This document shows positions 28,107-28,312 of a stretch of 28,312 nt of DNA, piece after piece. The notes below the pieces were generated by a model. That model did not search any database and had not been told where the DNA came from. It worked only from the letters and a program-made list of their open reading frames with translations. The stretch's first letter is position 1. Every line of letters starts with the position of its first letter. Both the position numbers and the translations under genes were made by a program. The stretch comes from a virus, in the IMG/VR virus record IMGVR_UViG_3300002460_002708, positions 1 through 28,312 of that record. The stretch is one strand, 5' to 3'.

Positions 28107-28312
28107 ATGAATATAAATCAAATATGGCAAGCTATTGATAAAGGTAAGAAAGTTTATTGGTCACATAAAGGATATGAAATAATACCTGTAAAATCAGAAT
28201 TAAATGAATACTCAAAACTTTCTTACCGTAACGGATACGCTTTAAGGTGTATTTGTGTTGAAAATTACTTTGGTAGTTTGGTTATTAAATATGATCTTAA
28301 ATATTGTTATAT
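28107..28312 (+). CDS. hypothetical protein, cut by right edge
   Basis: An ATG at 28107, four bases after the preceding stop and with a GAGTGAG-like site in that stop, opens a frame that stays open for 68 codons to the window end. It starts MNINQIWQAIDKGKKVYWSHKGYEI. The WQAIDxGKxVYWxHxGYEI phrase is typical of small phage proteins of unknown function in early regions, but I cannot name a family. The C-terminus is outside the window. Confidence 0.6.
   Translation, partial: MNINQIWQAIDKGKKVYWSHKGYEIIPVKSELNEYSKLSYRNGYALRCICVENYFGSLVIKYDLKYCY

Noticed and set aside
1-28312. Integrase, attachment site or lysogeny genes
   Set aside because: I looked on both strands and saw no recombinase, repressor or excisionase signature, so lifestyle cannot be decided from this window.

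Overview
The window is a 28 kb piece of an AT-rich tailed phage (or prophage) genome of podovirus type. A long leftward (minus-strand) late block runs from about 26.96 kb to the left edge. It carries, in transcription order, a Fis-like regulator, small membrane and basic proteins, a short UDP-sugar dehydrogenase, terminase small and large subunits, portal, scaffold, major capsid protein, head-tail adaptor, small virion proteins, three paralogous adhesin-like proteins, a tail nozzle protein, and four internal-virion/ejection-type proteins. After an inserted cassette come an M15-type endolysin, small lysis-region proteins and tail fibre-type proteins. Genes are packed with TAATG and ATGA junctions. 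No tail-tube, tape-measure or sheath gene is present, which fits a short-tailed phage. No integrase, tRNA or rRNA was seen. The host cannot be named from the sequence.

The notable part is a 6.6 kb cassette (about 2160-8776) between the last virion gene and the endolysin. It encodes a hydrolysing UDP-GlcNAc 2-epimerase (NeuC/LegG type), a NeuB-type nonulosonate synthase, a CMP-nonulosonate cytidylyltransferase (NeuA type), a Maf/DUF115 glycosyltransferase of the kind that puts nonulosonic acids on flagellin, a zinc-ribbon SAM methyltransferase, and a divergently transcribed D-2-hydroxyacid dehydrogenase. Together these look like a route to make a sialic/legionaminic-like sugar, activate it with CMP, perhaps methylate it, and transfer it to protein. 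I infer that the phage glycosylates either its own Ser/Thr-rich virion proteins or a host surface protein. All five leftward cassette genes appear to start with TTG, whereas the rest of the window uses ATG or, rarely, GTG. The cassette has its own candidate divergent promoter pair, and its NeuB ends exactly where the usual C-terminal SAF domain should begin.

The region 26.96-27.53 kb separates the leftward late block from a rightward, probably early, block. It is a regulatory region with an outward promoter on each side, a perfect 18-bp palindrome, a degenerate tandem repeat of about 50 bp, and a cluster of CACAA/TTGTG words. The rightward block (27.53 kb to the right edge) holds three small genes that I do not recognise, the last cut by the window edge.
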